A DNA stretch of 64,000 bases from Bacillus sp. FJAT-45350 (GCF_002335805.1 NZ_NISU01000001.1:1744079-1808078), one strand, 5' to 3'; positions 25,658 through 34,971 are shown, counted from the stretch's first letter. Notes: generated by a model not told the origin, from the sequence alone. Made by a program: numbers and translations.

Positions 25658-25891
25658 ATTTTCTCATTCCCTTCAAATGATTATCCACATATCATATGCC
25701 TACGTTTAGAGAATGGTACTTCATCTTTTCTGTCCTTACTTAAATAAGCGCAATGTGTTTCCTATCCTTACTCCAATAGTTTATATCATAGGTTGTAATT
25801 ATGTATTGCATATATTCTTTTTCCTTTTCAAAAAAGCTGTCACTTAGTGAAATCATTTTCACCTTGTAACAGCTAATAATTATCTTACCTC

Positions 25892-26464
25892 TTATACTGT
25901 AATACCTCTCCAATATACCTTCCAAGTTTCGTTAAGCTTATTTTCAAAGGTTTCTACATTCCCATATATTAACTCCACTAATAGACCTTCAAAAATTGTT
26001 ATAAATGAACTCGTCGCACCTGCAATACTTATTGAAAGTTGTGGCACCATTGATAATACAGCTTCTATACAATCTTCTAGCCTGTTAAAATAGCTATGGA
26101 ACTCGGTAATGAGATCTTCTTTGAAATCATTTGGAGGCATGAATGCCATTCGTAGCATAAAATTTACATTGACGTCTTTTTCATTAGTAAATCGTTCTTT
26201 TATTGATAAAATAAATTGATAAAGTAATGTTTCAGTAGATGTCGAATGATCAATCTCAAAGTAGTTGTGTATAAATTCTATTTCATCTCTAATTACCTGA
26301 TTTGTTACTTGAAAAAATAAATCTTGTTTACTTTTATAATGGGTATATATGGATTGTTTCTTTATCCCCACTTCCTCTGCAATAATTGCCAGAGAAGCAC
26401 CTTCATACCCTCGCTCAATAAATTGATTAAGGGCTACTTGTTTAATTCGTTTTGCAGTCGTCAT
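25892..26464 (-). CDS. TetR-family regulator of the amine/aldehyde module
   Basis: 190 residues. N-terminal TetR helix-turn-helix (about 5-50: GYEGASLAIIAEEVGIKKQS, IYTHYKSKQDLF) and a helical C-terminal ligand domain. Immediately upstream lies CCTTACGTTCGGTCCGG, which resembles the ACCGAACGTTCGTAAGG palindromes before the aminotransferase gene at 32.2 kb. It therefore probably represses both itself and the aminotransferase/aldehyde dehydrogenase transcript. The next gene upstream on this strand is alanine dehydrogenase. Ligand unknown. Confidence 0.88.
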   Translation of the reverse strand: MTTAKRIKQVALNQFIERGYEGASLAIIAEEVGIKKQSIYTHYKSKQDLFFQVTNQVIRDEIEFIHNYFEIDHSTSTETLLYQFILSIKERFTNEKDVNVNFMLRMAFMPPNDFKEDLITEFHSYFNRLEDCIEAVLSMVPQLSISIAGATSSFITIFEGLLVELIYGNVETFENKLNETWKVYWRGITV

Positions 26465-26479
26465 AATGTTATCACCTTA

Positions 26480-26496
26480 CCTTACGTTCGGTCCGG
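26480..26496. promoter_or_regulatory. Candidate TetR autoregulatory operator
   Basis: CCTTACGTTCGGTCCGG lies 16-32 bp upstream of the tetR start. Its complement contains ACCGAACGTAAGG, the same half-sites as the palindromes at 32199 and 32279 with 3 bp less between them. Confidence 0.6.
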
Positions 26497-26592
26497 TTAA
26501 TTGTATGCAAGATTACCAAATAAGTCAACTATTACCTACTAGTGAAAACTGCATTTACTTATTAAACACACATGAAGGCTTATTTTCTGTTA

Positions 26593-27720
26593 CTAAACCA
26601 ATAAACTATTACTTATCACTTGATCTATTGAAACAAATTTATAATTCAAATCTTTTGCTACTGGTTCATAAGTGATGTACCCATTACATGTATTAATCCC
26701 TCTTTGAATAGATAGATCTTCAATTGCTTTTGTTAGACCTTGATTTGCTAACTTCAAAACGTATGGGATTGTTGCATTTGTTAAAGCAATTGTTGACGTT
26801 CTTGGGACTGCACCTGGCATATTTGCTACTGCATAATGAACCACACCATGTTTTGTGTACGTAGGGTTATCATGTGTTGTGATATGGTCTACCGTTTCAA
26901 ATATTCCACCCTGATCAATTGCAACATCGACAATGACAGCTCCTTCTTTCATCTGTTTTACTACTTTTTCTGATACAAGTTTAGGTGCCTTTGCTCCTGG
27001 AATTAGCACAGCACCAATTACAAGGTCGGCTTCCTTACAAGCTTCTTCTATATTAAGTGGGTTTGAAATTAATGTCGTAATGCTTGCACCAAAAATATCA
27101 TCCAACTCTCGTAAACGTTCTGGATTTAAATCGATAATTGTGACATTTGCACCTAATCCAATCGCGATTTTCGCAGCATTTGTTCCTACAACGCCTCCAC
27201 CAATAATCGTTACCTTACTTCGCCTAACACCTGGAACGCCAGATAATAATACACCCATTCCACCCTTTGTTTTTTCTAAAAACTGAGCTCCAATTTGAGT
27301 CGACATTCTACCAGCTACCTCACTCATTGGTGTCAATAATGGAAGTCGACCGTTAATTTCAATTGTTTCGTAGGCAATAGCTGTTACTTTCTTTTCGATG
27401 AGTGCATTTGCCAACTCTGATTCTGCTGCTAAGTGTAAGTACGTAAACAACAAAAGGCCCTCTCGAAAATGTCGATACTCCGATTGTAACGGTTCTTTTA
27501 CTTTGATAATCATGTCAGCATTATTCCATACCATTTCTGGCTTCTCTACAATAACTGCACCTGCTTCTAAATATTCTTCATTACTAAAACCACTGCCTAC
27601 ACCTGCATTTTTTTCAATAAATACAACATGACCACAATTTATTAATGAAACAACCCCAGCTGGAGTAATTGCTACACGATTTTCATTGTTCTTAATTTCT
27701 TTTGGAATCCCAATTTTCAC
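26593..27720 (-). CDS. ald: Alanine dehydrogenase
   Basis: 375 residues starting at GTG (reads [20 protein letters not shown] after the initiator position), with AGGAGG 6 nt upstream. A 15-residue upstream extension has no ribosome site. NAD-binding Rossmann motif [21 protein letters not shown] near 170 and the catalytic lysine/histidine regions of the family ([13 protein letters not shown] near 75, [11 protein letters not shown] near 95). It reversibly deaminates L-alanine to pyruvate and ammonium. In this context it would regenerate pyruvate from the alanine made by the aminotransferase at 30679-32064 (inference). Length and motifs are normal for Bacillus Ald. Confidence 0.95.
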   Translation of the reverse strand: MKIGIPKEIKNNENRVAITPAGVVSLINCGHVVFIEKNAGVGSGFSNEEYLEAGAVIVEKPEMVWNNADMIIKVKEPLQSEYRHFREGLLLFTYLHLAAESELANALIEKKVTAIAYETIEINGRLPLLTPMSEVAGRMSTQIGAQFLEKTKGGMGVLLSGVPGVRRSKVTIIGGGVVGTNAAKIAIGLGANVTIIDLNPERLRELDDIFGASITTLISNPLNIEEACKEADLVIGAVLIPGAKAPKLVSEKVVKQMKEGAVIVDVAIDQGGIFETVDHITTHDNPTYTKHGVVHYAVANMPGAVPRTSTIALTNATIPYVLKLANQGLTKAIEDLSIQRGINTCNGYITYEPVAKDLNYKFVSIDQVISNSLLV

Positions 27721-27752
27721 TTCTACTCCTCCTGTCTTAATTTGATTAAATT

Positions 27753-27789
27753 GAGGATGTCTCAAGTTGTTCTTTTGAAGACATCCTCA
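27753..27789 (-). terminator. Hairpin between the DMT transporter and ald
   Basis: Imperfect stem GAGGATGTCTCAA with TTGAAGACATCCTC, just past the transporter stop on the minus strand and only 33 bp before the ald start. It may be a terminator, or an attenuating read-through site, because little room is left for a separate ald promoter. Confidence 0.55.
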
Positions 27790-27797
27790 TAGAAATT

Positions 27798-28742
27798 TTA
27801 TTTTGTTTCTACTGTATCTGAAGCTATTTGAGAGGCTGCAACTGTGGACAAATCTAGTGAAACTTCCTCCCTTTCTTGAGATTCAGCTATAAAGATAGAA
27901 GCAATAACAAGTAGTAATGCAATCATGTCAACCATTCTTAATGGTGCACCGTAAAATAGCACAGCAACAACTGTTGCTACAATTGGAATAACAGCAGTAG
28001 CCATACCAGCAGTACTTGCATTAATTTTTGGTATACCTAGGAATGTAAATGAGTAAGCTAACGCCCACCCAGTCAATCCATAGAAAAACGTTACCCACCA
28101 ATCTCCTGCAGTTACAACAGCCATATCAAATGCAGCAAATTCGTAAATAGCCATTGGAAGTGTCATCAATAAACCCATTACACATAAACCTGCAGCTAGT
28201 GTTAATGGCTGTAATTCAACTGCAAACTTCTTAGCGTAAATAAAGAATAGACTTAAAGACACCACTGCTAATAACATAAAGACAGTACCTAGAAAACTAG
28301 AGTCACCACCCGGATTGACACCAGCAATATTCATAATTAGAACAGCAATTATCGCTAGACCTATCGCAACTAACTTCCTAGCATTCAAGCGCTCTTTTAG
28401 TAAAAAGTATGCTAGCACCAGAACTACTGCAGGCGTAATACTCGTAATAATCCCAACTGAAATTGCATTTGCATATGTCAGACCATACATCATAAAGACA
28501 GTGTATAATGTACACGTTAAAAGGGATTGCATGAAGATTCCATAATAATTCCGCTTGCCTAATTTAAACCACTTTGTTTTTTCATAAAACGATGCTAATG
28601 GAACTAAAAGCACAACCGCCACCGCTAGTGTAGCAAATGTAAAAAGCCATACCGGGAATTTCTCCATCGCTCCGTCCCCAATAACAATACTAATTCCAAT
28701 AAAAGCCATGGATATAATAAAATATATCAACCCTCTATTCAT
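27798..28742 (-). CDS. DMT-superfamily (EamA) transporter
   Basis: 314 residues with ten membrane segments in two EamA repeats (about 1-140 and 155-290). Landmarks: YANAISVGIITSITPAVVLV near 90 and GLTGWALAYSFTFLGIPKIN near 220. The family exports amino acids and other metabolites. It lies between ald and the aldehyde dehydrogenase, suggesting export or uptake of an amine, amino acid or product of this module. A perfect cre site lies about 60 bp upstream. Start after AGGAGG. Confidence 0.85.
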   Translation of the reverse strand: MNRGLIYFIISMAFIGISIVIGDGAMEKFPVWLFTFATLAVAVVLLVPLASFYEKTKWFKLGKRNYYGIFMQSLLTCTLYTVFMMYGLTYANAISVGIITSITPAVVLVLAYFLLKERLNARKLVAIGLAIIAVLIMNIAGVNPGGDSSFLGTVFMLLAVVSLSLFFIYAKKFAVELQPLTLAAGLCVMGLLMTLPMAIYEFAAFDMAVVTAGDWWVTFFYGLTGWALAYSFTFLGIPKINASTAGMATAVIPIVATVVAVLFYGAPLRMVDMIALLLVIASIFIAESQEREEVSLDLSTVAASQIASDTVETK

Positions 28743-28799
28743 GAATAAGCCCTCCTATTAAAATATTTTCATAAAACCAACAGACAAGAAAGAACGAAA

Positions 28800-28814
28800 A
28801 GTAAGCGCTTTCAA
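28800..28814. promoter_or_regulatory. CcpA cre site (perfect consensus) upstream of the DMT gene
   Basis: On the minus strand TTGAAAGCGCTTACT fits WTGNAANCGNWNNCW at every fixed position. It lies 58-72 bp upstream of the transporter start. The site borders the MITE-like repeat at 28843-29034. The 28743-29154 gap holds these two elements and nothing else I recognise. Confidence 0.65.
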
Positions 28815-28842
28815 AAATGTAATAAAACGTCACTTTCTTAAG

Positions 28843-29034
28843 TGAGGATATCCCAAAAGCGAGTTCACTAAAAAAGTGTGGTTTTCACTTTTTTCAGTGG
28901 CCTTAAAGTAATGTGCATAACCGATGCCTCTTTTTAAAAGCTTGCTACGAGTGGTTTTTTCGTAGCAAGCGCGATCTGGGAAGCCATTACCGCTTCTTAA
29001 ATCATCTATTTGGGATTTTTTCATTGGTCCTCAA
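28843..29034 (-). repeat. MITE-like dispersed repeat, copy 1
   Basis: About 192 bp, similar over its whole length (minus-strand reading) to 35876-36066. Both copies share AAATAGATGATT, AAGAAGCGGTAATGGCTTC, a hairpin GCTTGCTACGAG/CTCGTAGCAAGC (here 28940-28970) and GTGAAAACCACACTTT. Ends are imperfect terminal inverted repeats beginning with (T)TGAGGA. A 64-codon open frame runs through this copy but is not kept open in the other, so I do not call a gene. Confidence 0.8.
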
Positions 29035-29154
29035 AAGGTCGTTTTACCTTTTTAAAATCTCATATCAAGTTTATTTGTACTAAAATAAATAGAAAGGAAA
29101 ATTCATAAATAGTGCCGTATTTACTATAAGGCTTACTTAAGTTAGTTCTACTTC

Positions 29155-30627
29155 TTACACTTCATACCAATTTAAACCTTTTTCATTTAAGTCTACCCAA
29201 ACATGTTTTGTTTCGGTATACATATCCATTGCTTGAACACCTAGCTCCCGTCCAAACCCACTTTGTTTTGTGCCTCCAAATGGCGCTGTACTATCAAGCA
29301 TACTAAACGTATTGACGTACACGGTACCAGCCTTTAACCCTTTTGCCATGCGGTGGGCACGTTTTAAATCATTTGTCCATAAGCCAGATGCTAAGCCATA
29401 CACCGTGTCATTTGCTTTTTGAAGAGCATCTTCCTCATCTTTAAATCGGATAACAGATAGCACCGGTCCAAAAATTTCTTCACGGGCAATCTTCATTTCA
29501 TTTGTTACATTCTCAAACACTGTTGGAGTATAGAAATAACCATCACCTGCAGCTTTATTTCTCTCACCACCAGTTACTAATCTAGCACCTTCTTCTAAAC
29601 CGGATGCAACATATTGTTCAATTTTTTGAAGTTGTTCTAAGGAAACTTGTGGTCCCATTTGAGTTGTTTGCTCTAATGGGTTTCCAACACGAATCGTTTG
29701 TGCTTTTTTCACGAATGCATCCATAAATTTATCATAGATACTTTCTTGAACAAACAGTCTTGAGCCAGAAGCACAAACTTGACCTTGAGCAAAATAAATC
29801 CCAAACATTGAACCATTTACAGCGTTGTCAATATCCGCATCATCAAAAACAATATTTGGTGACTTTCCTCCTAGCTCAAGGCTAACAGGTTTAAGGTTTT
29901 TACTAGCCGACTGCATTATTAGTCTTCCTGTATTTGTTGAACCAGTAAATGCAACTTTATCTACATCAGGATGTGAAGCTAAAGCATCACCTGCTGTTTT
30001 ACCGTAGCCTGGTACAACATTAATAACTCCATTTGGAATTCCAACCTCCTGAAAGATTTTGACCATTTCTAATATACTAATAGGTGTTTGTTCTGCTGGT
30101 TTGATGACGATTGTATTTCCAGCTGCAAGAGCAGGGGCCAGTTTCCACATCGTTAACATTAATGGGAAGTTCCACGGCACTATCGCACCGACAACGCCAA
30201 GTGGCTCTTTTAATGTATAGTTTAATCGATTGCCCGGCGAAGCAAGAGTCTCCCCCTGAACCTTGTTCGCAAGCCCCGCATAAAACTCAAGAACATCAAT
30301 CATTGCTGGCATAGCAATAAATTTTGTTTCATTAATAGGTAGGCCGTTATCCCTTGACTCAACTTCAGCTAACATATCTGCTTTATCCCATAAAGCTTGA
30401 GCAGCCTTATATAAGAGTCGCCCTCTATCACCAGGTGCCATATCCGCCCAAGGTCCAGTTTCAAACGCTTGCCTCGCTGCTTTTACAGCACGATCCACAT
30501 CTTCTCCTTCAGCTTCAGCTATCACCCCATTAACTTCGCCCGTCGCTGGATTAAAGGACTTAAACGTTTTCCCCGAAGCAGCTTCAATCCATTCCCCATT
30601 AATAAAAAGTTGATATGATTTCACCAT
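29155..30627 (-). CDS. NAD-dependent aldehyde dehydrogenase
   Basis: 490 residues from MVKSYQLFINGEW, with AAGGAGAG upstream. Betaine/aldehyde dehydrogenase family: PWNFPLMLTMWKLAPALAAG near 150, catalytic glutamate in SLELGGKSPNIV near 260, catalytic cysteine in GQVCASGSRLF near 295, and EEIFGPVLSVIRF near 390. It oxidises an aldehyde to the acid; no CoA-acylating features are seen. It lies 51 bp downstream of the aminotransferase and probably consumes the aldehyde that enzyme releases, such as an omega-amino acid or diamine semialdehyde. Confidence 0.93.
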   Translation of the reverse strand: MVKSYQLFINGEWIEAASGKTFKSFNPATGEVNGVIAEAEGEDVDRAVKAARQAFETGPWADMAPGDRGRLLYKAAQALWDKADMLAEVESRDNGLPINETKFIAMPAMIDVLEFYAGLANKVQGETLASPGNRLNYTLKEPLGVVGAIVPWNFPLMLTMWKLAPALAAGNTIVIKPAEQTPISILEMVKIFQEVGIPNGVINVVPGYGKTAGDALASHPDVDKVAFTGSTNTGRLIMQSASKNLKPVSLELGGKSPNIVFDDADIDNAVNGSMFGIYFAQGQVCASGSRLFVQESIYDKFMDAFVKKAQTIRVGNPLEQTTQMGPQVSLEQLQKIEQYVASGLEEGARLVTGGERNKAAGDGYFYTPTVFENVTNEMKIAREEIFGPVLSVIRFKDEEDALQKANDTVYGLASGLWTNDLKRAHRMAKGLKAGTVYVNTFSMLDSTAPFGGTKQSGFGRELGVQAMDMYTETKHVWVDLNEKGLNWYEV

Positions 30628-30678
30628 CAATTTTCTCTCCTTCTATAATAAATTTCATTACTTTATCTTTCATACATT

Positions 30679-32064
30679 CTACAAAATTTGTTTTTCGTAA
30701 GCTTTAATAGAATCTGAGAGTTTCTCTATAATTGTTTCCACATCTTGTTTTGTCACTGTAAACGGTGGTGCGATGGCAACAACATTTTGACCTCCAAAAA
30801 TGAGTGGGCGTAAGATTAAATTTCGTTTCATGCATTCTTCTACGACTGCTGGAGCAGCATACATTCCTGGATCGAAAGGTTTATTCGATTCTGGATCTGC
30901 TAATAATTCAATTCCACCCATCAATCCAATTGCTCTTGCTCTAGCAGTAATTTTATGAGTTTCTTCTAAATACTTTAGACCTTTCAGTAACTCATCACCC
31001 ATCCGTTTCGCGTTACCTACTAAGTCTTCATTTTCAATAATCTCAAGGTTTTTTAATGCGACGGCACAAGCTGTTGGATGTCCGCTATAAGTAAATCCAT
31101 GAAAGAACACACTATCTGATAGTGCAGCCATCTCATCTCTTAATCCTTCTCTTATCATTACAGCCCCTAGCTGAATGTATCCACTCGTAATTCCCTTAGC
31201 AACTGACATTAAGTCTGGTACAACGTTCCAATGGTCAACTCCGAACATTTTACCAGTACGACCAAATCCACAAATAACTTCATCTGTCATCATGAGAATT
31301 CCATTTGCATCACATAAATCACGAACTGCTTTTAAGTAGCCTTCAGGTGGGATCTTGATTCCGCCAACTCCTTGAATCGGTTCAAGGATAACTGCTGCAA
31401 TGTTTTCTGCCCCTTCTTTTTCAATAATTCCTCTTATGCTACGCCCATAATCTGGGTCAGATTTATCTCCCAATTCACAATTTGTTTTATGTGGTACAGC
31501 ATGTAGAAACCCTGGAGCATTAGAAGTTGTCATATTACCGAATTCAGGGATTCCTGTCGCACTCGTTGCTCCCATCGTGACACCATGATAACCAAGTTCG
31601 AAGGCAATGACCTTTGTCTTACTCGGTTGCCCTTTAAGCTTCCAATAATGACGGGCAATTTTAATTGCACTTTCATTCGATTCTGAACCTCCCGAAGTGA
31701 AGAAACTTACATTTAAGTCTCCTGGGGCTATACTAGCTAATTTTTCTGATAACCTGATTACAACATCATGTGAGTTATTAAAGAACGAAGACGCATAGGA
31801 AAGTTTCATCATTTGCTCACTAGCTGCATCAGCAAGTTCTTTACGACCATATCCTATATTTACATTCCACAGCGAGGATACACCATCAATGTATTGATTT
31901 CCTTGTACGTCCTTTACGTGTATACCCTTTCCTTCTGTAATAATAATTGCTGGCCCATTACTTTGCTGTTCTGGAAGCGGTGTTGTCGGATGGAAATAAT
32001 GTTTCTTATCAAGTTCCTTCAAACGCTCAACATTCACATCATCTTTCATTAAATTCTTCGCCAT
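30679..32064 (-). CDS. Class III (omega-amino acid:pyruvate type) aminotransferase
   Basis: 461 residues from MAKNLMKDD; two adjacent ATGs follow GGAGGG and the second has better spacing. Fold type I PLP enzyme: FTSGGSESNESAIKIARHYW near 105, ELGYHGVTMGATSATG near 150, the PLP aspartate in MMTDEVICGFGRTG near 260, and the Schiff-base lysine in SVAKGITSGYIQLGAV near 290. It transfers the amino group from an omega-amino acid, diamine or taurine-like donor, usually to pyruvate. With aldehyde dehydrogenase and Ald it forms a plausible pyruvate/alanine cycle. The promoter has a perfect cre and two palindromes shared with tetR. Confidence 0.92.
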   Translation of the reverse strand: MAKNLMKDDVNVERLKELDKKHYFHPTTPLPEQQSNGPAIIITEGKGIHVKDVQGNQYIDGVSSLWNVNIGYGRKELADAASEQMMKLSYASSFFNNSHDVVIRLSEKLASIAPGDLNVSFFTSGGSESNESAIKIARHYWKLKGQPSKTKVIAFELGYHGVTMGATSATGIPEFGNMTTSNAPGFLHAVPHKTNCELGDKSDPDYGRSIRGIIEKEGAENIAAVILEPIQGVGGIKIPPEGYLKAVRDLCDANGILMMTDEVICGFGRTGKMFGVDHWNVVPDLMSVAKGITSGYIQLGAVMIREGLRDEMAALSDSVFFHGFTYSGHPTACAVALKNLEIIENEDLVGNAKRMGDELLKGLKYLEETHKITARARAIGLMGGIELLADPESNKPFDPGMYAAPAVVEECMKRNLILRPLIFGGQNVVAIAPPFTVTKQDVETIIEKLSDSIKAYEKQIL

Positions 32065-32135
32065 CATAATCCCTCCAATTAATTGACTCATATTTAATCC
32101 TTATAGATTAAATGAAACTAAGCTAACAATATAAC

Positions 32136-32150
32136 TTGTAACCGCTTACA
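32136..32150. promoter_or_regulatory. CcpA cre site (perfect consensus) upstream of the aminotransferase
   Basis: TTGTAACCGCTTACA fits WTGNAANCGNWNNCW, 72-86 bp upstream of the start codon. Catabolite repression of the amine module is a natural reading. Confidence 0.7.
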
Positions 32151-32198
32151 AAATAAAATTAAGATAAACCTTTTCCACCTCCAAAACCAGCAACTGAT

Positions 32199-32297
32199 TT
32201 ACCGAACGTTCGTAAGGCAACTAACATAAAAGATGGTATATAAACAAGCTATTGATAAACTCTTATTTATATACCAAGTTTCCGAACGTTTGTAAGG
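32199..32297. promoter_or_regulatory. Paired TetR operators flanking a symmetric promoter region
   Basis: TTACCGAACGTTCGTAAGG (32199-32217) and TTTCCGAACGTTTGTAAGG (32279-32297) are near-identical, 80 bp apart. Between them a further inverted repeat, GGTATATAAA (32235-32244) and TTTATATACC (32266-32275), probably includes promoter elements. The palindromes match the sequence upstream of the tetR gene at 26480. The rest of the 518-bp gap to the acyltransferase gene shows only the cre site. Confidence 0.65.
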
Positions 32298-32582
32298 TTA
32301 ATTTTATTGATTATTCTAAATATTGTCAACACCTTTTTATAAAAAAATTACATAACTACCGTCCTTTTTTGAATTCCTTTATCCTAAGCTACTTACATGT
32401 TAAAATGGACGACAAATATTGACCTTTGGTAATGTTTTAGGAATGTTTAATTGGGGAATTGCATAATGGTACTACAACAATCATCATGGAGTCGACAGAA
32501 CTTACATATAATCCTATTTGTATCTACTTATTTCATTATCTCCTTTGTCCATTCCATATTACTGTAGAAAGAGATGATATAT

Positions 32583-33713
32583 ATGGAGAACAAGCATGTG
32601 AATGAAATATCCTTTCTAAGGGGCATCGCATGTCTTAGTATCGTATTTCTTCACTCAATAGTTTGGGGTGTTGATAATATTGGCTATTTATCAAACCTCT
32701 CTACCGATACACAAACTATATTAGATGCCGTTACTATATTACTCTATTATGGGACACCTACTTTTATCTTTATAACTGCCTTCATTTTCGGTTATAACTA
32801 TAAAGATAAAGAGACAATTTCTTTTGATTTTATTAGAAAAAGAGTTAAATTTATTCTAATCCCTTATATTTGTATGGGGCTCTTTTATTCCTTACCTTTT
32901 GTGTTGATATCAGCAGAACAATTTATAACAACGACTTTTTTAAATATTTTTATAGGTGACTTCCACGCCTACTTCGTTTTAATCATCTTTCAATTTTATT
33001 TACTGTTTGTTATCGGGAAAAGGATGTTAGACCGCTTTTCACCGCTAAAAGTTATAGTAGTTTCATTAGTTATAAATGTACTCTATTTATCTATTTTTAA
33101 TTTTACCGAACCAATAAATATCCCGTTTAGTACGTATATTTGGGAACGATATTATTGGGTGCCTTTCCCTGGATGGATCTTTTACTTCACTGTCGCATAT
33201 TATATTGGGGCAAATTACAAAGTATTTACTCAATACCTGACTAAATTTAAGTATTTTGTTATGTCTGCCCCAATAGTTACTGGACTTCTTCTCATGTCTT
33301 TATATTATAGTGAAATTATTACCATCCATAGTTCAAAGAGAATTGATATTTTACTCTACACGATCAGTATCATTGGATTTGCCCTTTATTTTTCAAGAAA
33401 AATGAATAGAATTCCTACATTGTTCTTAACAATCAATAAGTATTCCTATGGGATTTACTTACTGCATACTTTTTATCTAGCAGTAATTATTCTTTTATTT
33501 AACTTGTACTCCTTTAACTTTGGACTACTAACGATTTTCGTATTGTTTGTCTTTAGTATAATGAGCTCGATACTGACGATTTATGTTTTAAATAAATTCT
33601 CATTCGGAAAGTATATTGTAGGGAAGGTTGATGTAACACCGTTAGAATTATCATCAATTTCATCTAAACTCCGAATGAAAATTAATTCTTATTTTGTTAA
33701 TTTTAAAAGTTAG
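32583..33713 (+). CDS. Membrane acyltransferase (acyltransferase 3/OafA-like)
   Basis: About 376 residues with ten membrane segments. The N-terminal EISFLRGIACLSIVFLHSIV carries the arginine and histidine typical of acyltransferase 3 proteins, and YSYGIYLLHTFYLAVIILLF near 305 is the family's late signature. These enzymes transfer acetyl or other acyl groups to cell-surface sugars. The downstream serine-hydrolase lipoprotein follows after 9 nt, so the two likely act together at the envelope. An ATG three codons earlier (32574) is possible; spacing from AAAGAG favours 32583. Confidence 0.85.
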   Translation: MENKHVNEISFLRGIACLSIVFLHSIVWGVDNIGYLSNLSTDTQTILDAVTILLYYGTPTFIFITAFIFGYNYKDKETISFDFIRKRVKFILIPYICMGLFYSLPFVLISAEQFITTTFLNIFIGDFHAYFVLIIFQFYLLFVIGKRMLDRFSPLKVIVVSLVINVLYLSIFNFTEPINIPFSTYIWERYYWVPFPGWIFYFTVAYYIGANYKVFTQYLTKFKYFVMSAPIVTGLLLMSLYYSEIITIHSSKRIDILLYTISIIGFALYFSRKMNRIPTLFLTINKYSYGIYLLHTFYLAVIILLFNLYSFNFGLLTIFVLFVFSIMSSILTIYVLNKFSFGKYIVGKVDVTPLELSSISSKLRMKINSYFVNFKS

Positions 33714-33722
33714 GGTGATTAC

Positions 33723-34808
33723 ATGGTTCGCAATAATAAGAGGAGAGTTCTTCTACTAACAGGACTTTTTATTATGTTAGCCTCCTCTTTAATAGGCTGC
33801 AAAAAAAATACAACATCTACAGTAGAGACGACTTGGGAAACTTATGAAACCCCAGAAGAAGCCGGGTTTTCCAGCGAGAAATTAGAAGAAGCAAGATTGT
33901 ATTATAATTCTCTTGGTTCTACATCAGCAATGGTAATTTATAAAGGGAAAGTCCTTCTTTCATGGGGGGGTGTGACAAAAAAAAGTAATGCCCATTCGGT
34001 AAGAAAAAGCTTCCTCAGTGCCTTATATGGTCAACATGTTCAAGAAGGTACAATCGATATTAATAAAACATTATCAGAACTCGATGTAATTGATAATACA
34101 TTACTTTCAGAACAAGAAAAGCAGGCTAGAATTGTTGATTTATTAACCTCACGTTCAGGTGTATTTTTACGAGCTGGTGAAGAATCATTGTTGATGAGGT
34201 GGAACCGTCCAGAGCGCGGCATCCACCTTCCTGGGATTTATTTTTATTATAATAATTGGGATTTTAATGTGTTAGGGTCGATTTATAAAGACCTAACAGA
34301 TGCTGATGTGTTTACTGAGTTTGAGGAGCGACTTGCAACACCACTTGGAATGGAAGATTATACTCCTGAAGATTCCTATTATAAGTATGAACTAAAAAGG
34401 TCATTACACCCTTCTTATATATTTCGAATGTCCACTAGAGATATGGCTAGATTTGGACAGCTTTATCTTCAAAACGGTGTATGGAATGGTAAGCAACTAA
34501 TCCCGGAGCAATGGATTAAAGAAAGTACATCGCTACATGCACATACCCCTATCTCTCTATATGGGTATGGATATATGTGGTGGGTTGCTGATTCAGGGAA
34601 ATGGTATGATCGCGGTCTCTATTCCGCCATTGGTCGTTACGGCCAGTCAATTGATGTCGTACCTGAAAAAGAACTTGTTTTTGTACACCGTGTTGATTCC
34701 GATAGTTTCTTAAATAGAAACTTATTGTATAAGCATGTGAATAATAGCGAACGTTTGAAATTGTTAGATATGATTTTGGACGCAAAGGTTTCTGTTACTC
34801 CACAATAA
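33723..34808 (+). CDS. Serine hydrolase (class C beta-lactamase fold) lipoprotein
   Basis: 361 residues. Lipoprotein signal with the lipobox SLIGC (Cys26), then a beta-lactamase/penicillin-binding-like domain. The catalytic SxxK is SVRK at Ser92-Lys95, the YxN-like element is in FYYNNWDFNVLG near 175, and a late GRYGQSID near 303 occupies the HxG/KTG position without the canonical lysine. This group includes esterases and D-aminopeptidases rather than true lactamases. It is surface-anchored and cotranscribed with the acyltransferase, which suggests a cell-wall or teichoic-acid modification pair (inference). Confidence 0.87.
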   Translation: MVRNNKRRVLLLTGLFIMLASSLIGCKKNTTSTVETTWETYETPEEAGFSSEKLEEARLYYNSLGSTSAMVIYKGKVLLSWGGVTKKSNAHSVRKSFLSALYGQHVQEGTIDINKTLSELDVIDNTLLSEQEKQARIVDLLTSRSGVFLRAGEESLLMRWNRPERGIHLPGIYFYYNNWDFNVLGSIYKDLTDADVFTEFEERLATPLGMEDYTPEDSYYKYELKRSLHPSYIFRMSTRDMARFGQLYLQNGVWNGKQLIPEQWIKESTSLHAHTPISLYGYGYMWWVADSGKWYDRGLYSAIGRYGQSIDVVPEKELVFVHRVDSDSFLNRNLLYKHVNNSERLKLLDMILDAKVSVTPQ

Positions 34809-34824
34809 TTAGTTATCAAAAAGA

Positions 34825-34861
34825 AAACACCCCACTGAGATGAAATCAATGTGGGGTGTTT
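34825..34861 (+). terminator. Terminator after the acyltransferase/hydrolase pair
   Basis: AAACACCCCAC (34825-34835) pairs with GTGGGGTGTTT (34851-34861), followed by TCTTCTT. It also lies just past the minus-strand YjcZ gene. Confidence 0.8.
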
Positions 34862-34872
34862 CTTCTTACTGA

Positions 34873-34971
34873 TTAGTAACCATAACCAACGTAAGAAGCT
34901 CCGATGATGATTAATAAGATGAACAATACTACTACTAGCGCGAAACCACCAGTGTGTCCGTAACCTGACAT
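34873..34971 (-). CDS. YjcZ-family mini-protein 1 (32 aa)
   Basis: A 32-residue hydrophobic protein reading MSGYGHTGGFALVVVLFILL and ending in IIIGASYVGYGY. One membrane helix sits between Gly/Tyr-rich ends. This is the YjcZ/sporulation mini-protein family of Bacillus, often in multiple copies and small enough to be missed in annotation. The protein is identical in sequence to the one encoded at 37212-37310. AAAGGGG precedes the ATG. Confidence 0.88.
   Translation of the reverse strand: MSGYGHTGGFALVVVLFILLIIIGASYVGYGY

Noticed and set aside
25740-25925. 61-codon minus-strand frame after tetR
   Set aside because: It overlaps the tetR end, has no clear ribosome site and no recognisable features.
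28830-29024. 64-codon minus-strand open frame
   Set aside because: It lies entirely within the MITE-like repeat and the frame is not preserved in the second copy at 35876-36066.
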